From NCBI RefSeq assembly GCF_030406605.1, contig NZ_CP129104.1, positions 2,010,799-2,074,798 of the forward strand: a stretch of 64,000 bases of DNA, read 5' to 3'. Positions 59,886-64,000 of this stretch are shown piece after piece. The notes beneath the pieces were generated by a model. The model did no database searches. It was not told the DNA's origin and saw only the letters and a list, made by a program, of their open reading frames with translations. Every line of letters starts with the position of its first letter. Position 1 is the first letter of the stretch. This DNA is from Curtobacterium sp. 458. Its GTDB lineage: Bacteria > Actinomycetota > Actinomycetes > Actinomycetales > Microbacteriaceae. Both the position numbers and the translations under genes were made by a program.

Positions 59886-60419
59886 CTACTGCACCAGGAC
59901 GAGCGCGTCCTGGGGTCGCGACTCCAGCAATCCGCGGGAGTGCGCTCCACAGGCGATGTCTGCCAGAGCGAGCAGGGGTTCGTCCGAACCGCGGACGTGC
60001 TCGTGGCGGATACCGTTGCCGATGCCGCGGTCCCGGAGCGACTCGAGCATCGAAACGTCGCTGGCATCGCGGACTCGGCTTCGCGACTCGAGCACGAGTG
60101 CACGGACGTCTCGCTGTTCGAGTTCCCACACCAGGCGCTCGATGCACCGCCGCCGCCGTCGTTCCGTGCGGGCGGGTTGGCCGTCGTAACGCACCACCAC
60201 GATGCTCACCGCCCGGGTGAGGAGACCGAGCCAGGTCAACCGCTGACCGCCGAGTGCTTCGTACCAGTGCAGTTTCCGCATGCGCTTCGGAGTCGCGCTC
60301 CGCACGGCTCCGCGCGCCTCGCTCGCGTCTGCCGCATCGATGAGGACCGCGGCCATCACGTACACGGTGTGATCCAGCCCGCCGCCCGGCTCGGATTCGT
60401 CGACGTGGGCAGTCCGCAT
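59886..60419 (-). CDS. DUF3800-like protein in atypical sequence context
   Basis: A 177-residue soluble protein. MRTAHVDESEPGGG gives the D-E-S start typical of DUF3800, KRMRKLHWYEALGG the central HW motif, and DEPLLALADIACGAHSRG the terminal L-x-x-A-D-x-x-x-G-A motif. The fold is thought RNase-H-like, so a nuclease or mobile/defence role is conceivable but unproven. Codon use is less GC-biased than its neighbours, and TTG, AAA and AT-rich patches are frequent around it, suggesting later acquisition. Confidence 0.68.
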   Translation of the reverse strand: MRTAHVDESEPGGGLDHTVYVMAAVLIDAADASEARGAVRSATPKRMRKLHWYEALGGQRLTWLGLLTRAVSIVVVRYDGQPARTERRRRRCIERLVWELEQRDVRALVLESRSRVRDASDVSMLESLRDRGIGNGIRHEHVRGSDEPLLALADIACGAHSRGLLESRPQDALVLVQ

Positions 60420-60518
60420 CGATCCAGCACATTGCGTATCACGATCGTTCCGGATCGGAACCGTGCTTGCGGAGGGGCAGGGGTCTGCGAGAGGTTCTGG
60501 GGAAGCGAAGGAGCCCCC

Positions 60519-60935
60519 ATGCCCACGATGGTGTTCATCAACCTGCCGGTCGCCGACCTCGACCGGTCGAAGTCCTTCTACGAGTCCCTCGGCTACACGA
60601 TCAACCCCGACTTCACCGACGAGACCGCGGCGTGCGTCGTGGTGAGCGACACCGTGTACGTGATGCTGCTCACCCACGCGAAGTTCGCCGAGTTCACCGA
60701 CAAGACGATCGCCGGGCCGGACACGATCGAGGTGATCAACTCCCTCAGCGCTGACTCGAAGGACGACGTGCACCGGATCGTCGACGCTGCCGTCATGTCC
60801 GGTGGGAGCGAGGACCGGCCCGAGATGGACCTCGGCTTCATGTACCAGCGGAGCTTCACCGACCCGGACGGCCACCGCTGGGAGCACGTGTGGATGGACC
60901 AGGCCGCGATGCAGGACGGTCCGCCGAGCGAGTAG
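60519..60935 (+). CDS. VOC-family (glyoxalase-like) protein
   Basis: A 138-residue single VOC unit of the YccE/lactoylglutathione-lyase-like group: MPTMVFINLPVADLDRSKSFYESLGYTIN, VVSDTVYVMLLTH and a C-terminal SFTDPDGHRWEHVWMD with the metal glutamate or histidine. GAAGGAG precedes ATG 60519. A GTTCC-N5-GGAAC inverted repeat at 60447-60461 lies upstream and may be an operator. Confidence 0.87.
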   Translation: MPTMVFINLPVADLDRSKSFYESLGYTINPDFTDETAACVVVSDTVYVMLLTHAKFAEFTDKTIAGPDTIEVINSLSADSKDDVHRIVDAAVMSGGSEDRPEMDLGFMYQRSFTDPDGHRWEHVWMDQAAMQDGPPSE

Positions 60936-60968
60936 CGACGTGTCGGCGGTGGACGACAGGATGGGGAC

Positions 60969-61583
60969 GTGAGCACCGGAGAACCCGTCGTCCCGCAGTC
61001 CCTCGTCGTCGGTGCGGATGGTCTCGCCCGCCCGGTCTGGGCGTCGACCGACGAGATGCTCCGCACCTACTACGACACCGAGTGGGGCATGCCCGTCCGC
61101 GACGAACGGGGCGTGTTCGAGCGGCTGTCGCTCGAGGCGTTCCAGTCCGGGCTGTCGTGGCGGACGATCCTCGCGAAGCGTCCGGCGTTCCGGAGCGCCT
61201 TCGCGGACTTCGACCCGGACGTGGTCGCCGGGTTCGGCGAGGACGACGTCGCGCGGCTGATGGCCGACGCGGGCATCGTGCGGAACCGGGCGAAGATCCT
61301 CGCGACGATCACGAACGCGAACGCGACGGTGGCACTGCGCGAGGACGGTGGGCTCGCCGACCTCGTGTGGTCGTTCCGGCCCGAGCGCACGCCCGAGCCG
61401 GTCACGTTCGCCGACGTCCCGACGACGTCCGACGAGTCGGTGGCGCTGTCGAAGGCGCTCCGGAAGCGCGGGTTCGCGTTCGTCGGCCCGACCACGATGT
61501 ACGCGCTGATGGAGGCGATCGGCATCGTCGACACGCACCTGCTCGGCAGCCATCGGCGGGGGAGCTCCGGCGTCTGGAGCTGA
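60969..61583 (+). CDS. tag: DNA-3-methyladenine glycosylase I, zinc-less variant
   Basis: A 204-residue TagA-family base-excision enzyme removing 3-methyladenine. It has TEWGMPVRDERGVFERLSLEAFQSGLSWRTILAKRPAF and FVGPTTMYALMEAIGIVDTHL, closely following the family. The zinc-snap ligands of the E. coli enzyme (C4, H17, H175, C179) are mostly absent: no N-terminal cysteine, YYD instead of YHD, and HLLGS instead of HVVGC. GTG 60969 lies 6 nt after CAGGAT. Confidence 0.9.
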   Translation: MSTGEPVVPQSLVVGADGLARPVWASTDEMLRTYYDTEWGMPVRDERGVFERLSLEAFQSGLSWRTILAKRPAFRSAFADFDPDVVAGFGEDDVARLMADAGIVRNRAKILATITNANATVALREDGGLADLVWSFRPERTPEPVTFADVPTTSDESVALSKALRKRGFAFVGPTTMYALMEAIGIVDTHLLGSHRRGSSGVWS

Positions 61584-61620
61584 GCGGCCACCGGTGCGCG
61601 GGCAGGGCTACGGTCGGGGC

Positions 61621-62439
61621 ATGACCTCGGAACCGGACCCCGCCCCGAACCGATCGCGGACGGTGCCGGTGCAGCCGATCGGCGCCGAGCACGTCGAAGT
61701 GCCGGTCGACACGCCGACGCCCGCGCCGGAAGCTCCCGGTGACGTGCGCCCGCAGCACGACCCGGCAGAGGTCCGGATCGCCTTCCTCCTCTTCCCCGGG
61801 CTGACCCAGCTCGACCTGACCGGACCCGCGCAGGTCCTCGCACGGGTGCCCGGCGCCTCGGTGGAGTACGTCGCGGCGAGTCTCGACCCGGTGCCGAGCG
61901 ACTGCGGCCTCGCGCTCGTGCCGACCGCGACGTTCCCGACCGCGCGGGCGGCGGACGTCCTCGTGGTCCCCGGCGGCGACGGAGCCTTCGACGCGATGCT
62001 CGACCCGGACGTCATCGCGTTCGTCCGGCGCACGGCGGAGCACGCCACCTGGGTGACGTCGGTGTGCACCGGCGCGTTCGTGCTCGGCGCGGCGGGCCTC
62101 CTCGCGGGCAAGCGCGCGACGACGCACTGGGCCTCGAAGCCGATGCTCGCGGCGTTCGGCGCGGACCCGGTGGAGCAGCGCATCGTCGACGACGGCGCGG
62201 TCGTCACCGCGGCCGGGGTCAGCGCGGGCATCGACATGGCACTCTGGTTGGCCGGTGAACTCGCCGGACAGCCGGCAGCCGAGCGCATCCAGTTGCAGAT
62301 CGAGTACGACCCGCAGCCGCCGTTCGACGCCGGGTCGGCCGAGTGGGCGGACGCCAGGGTCGTCACCGAGGCACGCGCTGCGGCCGAGGACGCACGGGGT
62401 GAGCGGGTGGCGCGCGCGGCCGCAGCGGTCATCCGCTGA
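61621..62439 (+). CDS. DJ-1/PfpI-family protein (isonitrile-hydratase-like)
   Basis: A 272-residue protein. After a ~50-residue Pro-rich N-terminal extension comes the DJ-1/PfpI domain: VRIAFLLFPGLTQLDLTGPAQVLARVPG, VLVVPGGDGAFDAMLD and the nucleophile elbow TSVCTGAFVLGAAGLLAGKRATTHW, as in isonitrile hydratase (InhA) and the amidase part of GATase1-AraC regulators, but without an AraC HTH. ATG 61621 lies 6 nt after TACGGT. Confidence 0.88.
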   Translation: MTSEPDPAPNRSRTVPVQPIGAEHVEVPVDTPTPAPEAPGDVRPQHDPAEVRIAFLLFPGLTQLDLTGPAQVLARVPGASVEYVAASLDPVPSDCGLALVPTATFPTARAADVLVVPGGDGAFDAMLDPDVIAFVRRTAEHATWVTSVCTGAFVLGAAGLLAGKRATTHWASKPMLAAFGADPVEQRIVDDGAVVTAAGVSAGIDMALWLAGELAGQPAAERIQLQIEYDPQPPFDAGSAEWADARVVTEARAAAEDARGERVARAAAAVIR

Positions 62440-62454
62440 CGTCGGGGCTGCCGC

Positions 62455-63249
<795 letters not shown>

Positions 63250-63282
63250 GCAACCGAGCATAGGGGCCGTACCCTGGTGTGC
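63250..63282. promoter_or_regulatory. 33-bp divergent leaderless promoter
   Basis: The minus -10 TATGCT spans 63257-63262 and the plus -10 TACCCT spans 63270-63275. Each start codon is 7 nt from its -10, and the two -10 boxes are only 7 bp apart. Confidence 0.65.
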
Positions 63283-63669
63283 ATGGCGCAGGAACAGACC
63301 ATGAAGCCCGAGACGGCCGCGAAGAAGCTCGGCATCCTGCTGTCGGCCGCCCCGGAGTCCTTCCGCGGTGCGCCGGTCAGCAGGACCGCGTTCGACGAAC
63401 TCCGGACCGAGCCGCCGGCGTGGCTCGAGGACCTCCGTCGCGACGGTCCGCACCCGCGACCCGTCGTGGCGCAGAAGCTCGGCGTGTCGATCTCGGGGCT
63501 GAGCCGTGCGGGCATCGACGAGCCGCTGACGACCGCGGAGATCAAGACGCTCCTCCAGGAGAAGCCCGAGTGGCTGGTGCGCGAGCGGGCGACCCAAGCC
63601 GCGGTGCACACCGAGAACGCCCGGGTGAAGCAGGAGCGCGCCGCGAAGGCCGCCCGTTCCGAGGACTGA
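63283..63669 (+). CDS. DUF5997-family protein
   Basis: A 128-residue soluble protein. MKPETAAKKLGILLSAAPESF and LSRTAFDEL-like helices, the PPAWLEDLRRDGPHPRPVVAQKLGVSISGLSRAGI segment and a Lys/Arg/Glu-rich terminal helix match this actinobacterial family of unknown function. PVVAQKLGVSISGLSRAGI looks like a helix-turn-helix, so DNA binding is possible. It pairs with the HTH-less LysR-like gene across 33 bp, suggesting the two work together. Confidence 0.83.
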   Translation: MAQEQTMKPETAAKKLGILLSAAPESFRGAPVSRTAFDELRTEPPAWLEDLRRDGPHPRPVVAQKLGVSISGLSRAGIDEPLTTAEIKTLLQEKPEWLVRERATQAAVHTENARVKQERAAKAARSED

Positions 63670-63685
63670 ACACCTCCGACCGCCC

Positions 63686-64000
63686 ATGACCGCCGTGCAC
63701 GAGACCGTCGCCGACGCGATGCTCGTCGTGCCGCAGTTCGCGTCGGTGTGCTGCATCGTCGGTGACCGCTACCGGCCGCGCATCGGTGTGATCGTCCCGG
63801 CGACCGTGATGCTCGGGGCGATGCTGCTCCCGGTCGTGCACGCGGGCGCGGTGTGGACGCTCCTCGCCGCGACCGTCCTCCTGCTGCTCGCGCCGCTCCC
63901 GGTGGTGCGACGCCGTCGGCAGGACGGGCGCCGCGCAGAACCGATGGACGTGCACCGCGCGCTCTCGGCTGTCGTGATGGCCGGGATGCTCCTGATGGGC
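63686..64000 (+). CDS. Membrane protein, C-terminus cut by window
   Basis: ATG 63686 opens 105 codons to the window end without a stop, beginning MTAVHETVADAMLVVPQFAS. Hydrophobic helices appear at about residues 34-52 (IGVIVPATVMLGAMLLPVV) and 55-75 (AGAVWTLLAATVLLLLAPLP), followed by a basic RRRRQ loop and the start of another helix. It lies 16 nt after DUF5997 with no clear ribosome site. No family is recognised. Confidence 0.55.
   Translation, partial: MTAVHETVADAMLVVPQFASVCCIVGDRYRPRIGVIVPATVMLGAMLLPVVHAGAVWTLLAATVLLLLAPLPVVRRRRQDGRRAEPMDVHRALSAVVMAGMLLMG

Noticed and set aside
59755..60432. Transposase or insertion-sequence remnant in the atypical stretch
   Set aside because: No terminal inverted repeats, target duplications or DDE-type motifs were seen; the coherent frame carries DUF3800-type motifs instead.

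Overview
This 64 kb window has a GC content of about 70% or more and reads as ordinary chromosome of an actinobacterium. The pointers are heavy use of GTG starts, many genes with an actinobacterial -10 box (TANNNT-like) 6-7 nt before the start codon (leaderless transcripts), an excalibur-domain secreted protein, DUF5997 and MSMEG_6728-type proteins, a nadABC-nadS operon with an NrtR-type regulator, and SufS/SufU. The protein style fits Microbacteriaceae, plausibly Curtobacterium or a close relative; that is inference from recognition, not a search. No rRNA, tRNA, CRISPR array, prophage or intact insertion sequence was seen. Both window edges cut a membrane-protein gene.

Layout. 1-5.7 kb: a TspO-like protein (cut), CorA, a GH36 alpha-galactosidase, a ClC channel/antiporter and a small MT0933-type protein. 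5.7-13.7 kb: SufS-SufU, an AraC regulator divergent from an NtaA-like monooxygenase, GNAT and VOC proteins, a VIT/CCC1 iron/manganese transporter behind two DtxR-like boxes, and SRPBCC plus GNAT. 13.7-23.6 kb: dipeptidase, cysK-cysE, excalibur protein, MmcQ/YjbR, MOSC, an ECF sigma factor coupled to two Asp23-type genes, LtrA, a secreted wall hydrolase, and MarR and GntR regulators. 23.6-34 kb: DUF1810-DUF2071-DoxX, coaBC, TANGO2-like, twin SGNH lipoproteins, SDR and LLM oxidoreductases, a flavin/PPOX protein and a PIG-V-like membrane glycosyltransferase.

34-41.3 kb is the most distinctive metabolic region. RidA converges on a tightly overlapped minus-strand operon of D-serine-dehydratase-like deaminase, IclR regulator, 2-keto-3-deoxygluconate kinase, KDPG aldolase and N-acyl-D-amino-acid deacylase, with a divergent MFS transporter. 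Together these would take N-acetyl-D-glucosaminate (the C1-oxidised chitin end sugar) to acetate, ammonia, pyruvate and glyceraldehyde-3-phosphate.

41.3-57.5 kb: an EEP phosphatase, metQ-metN-metI, a 2H-phosphoesterase, an alditol-oxidase-like flavoprotein, an MFS exporter, acylphosphatase, then nrtR-nadA-nadB-nadC-nadS. A run of four hairpins with C-rich unpaired stretches (6C-RNA-like) follows at 55.47-55.65 kb, then MSMEG_6728, an FMN reductase and AroQ. 57.5-64 kb: an SSS symporter with a small partner, a DUF3800-like gene in atypical sequence, VOC, a zinc-less TagA, a DJ-1/PfpI protein, and a LysR-effector-domain protein without HTH but with a basic tail, divergent from DUF5997.

Overlaying the genes is a dispersed short repeat (core GGAGGCRCGG) found at about 14 sites, mostly between convergent genes as hairpins but also inside three coding regions.
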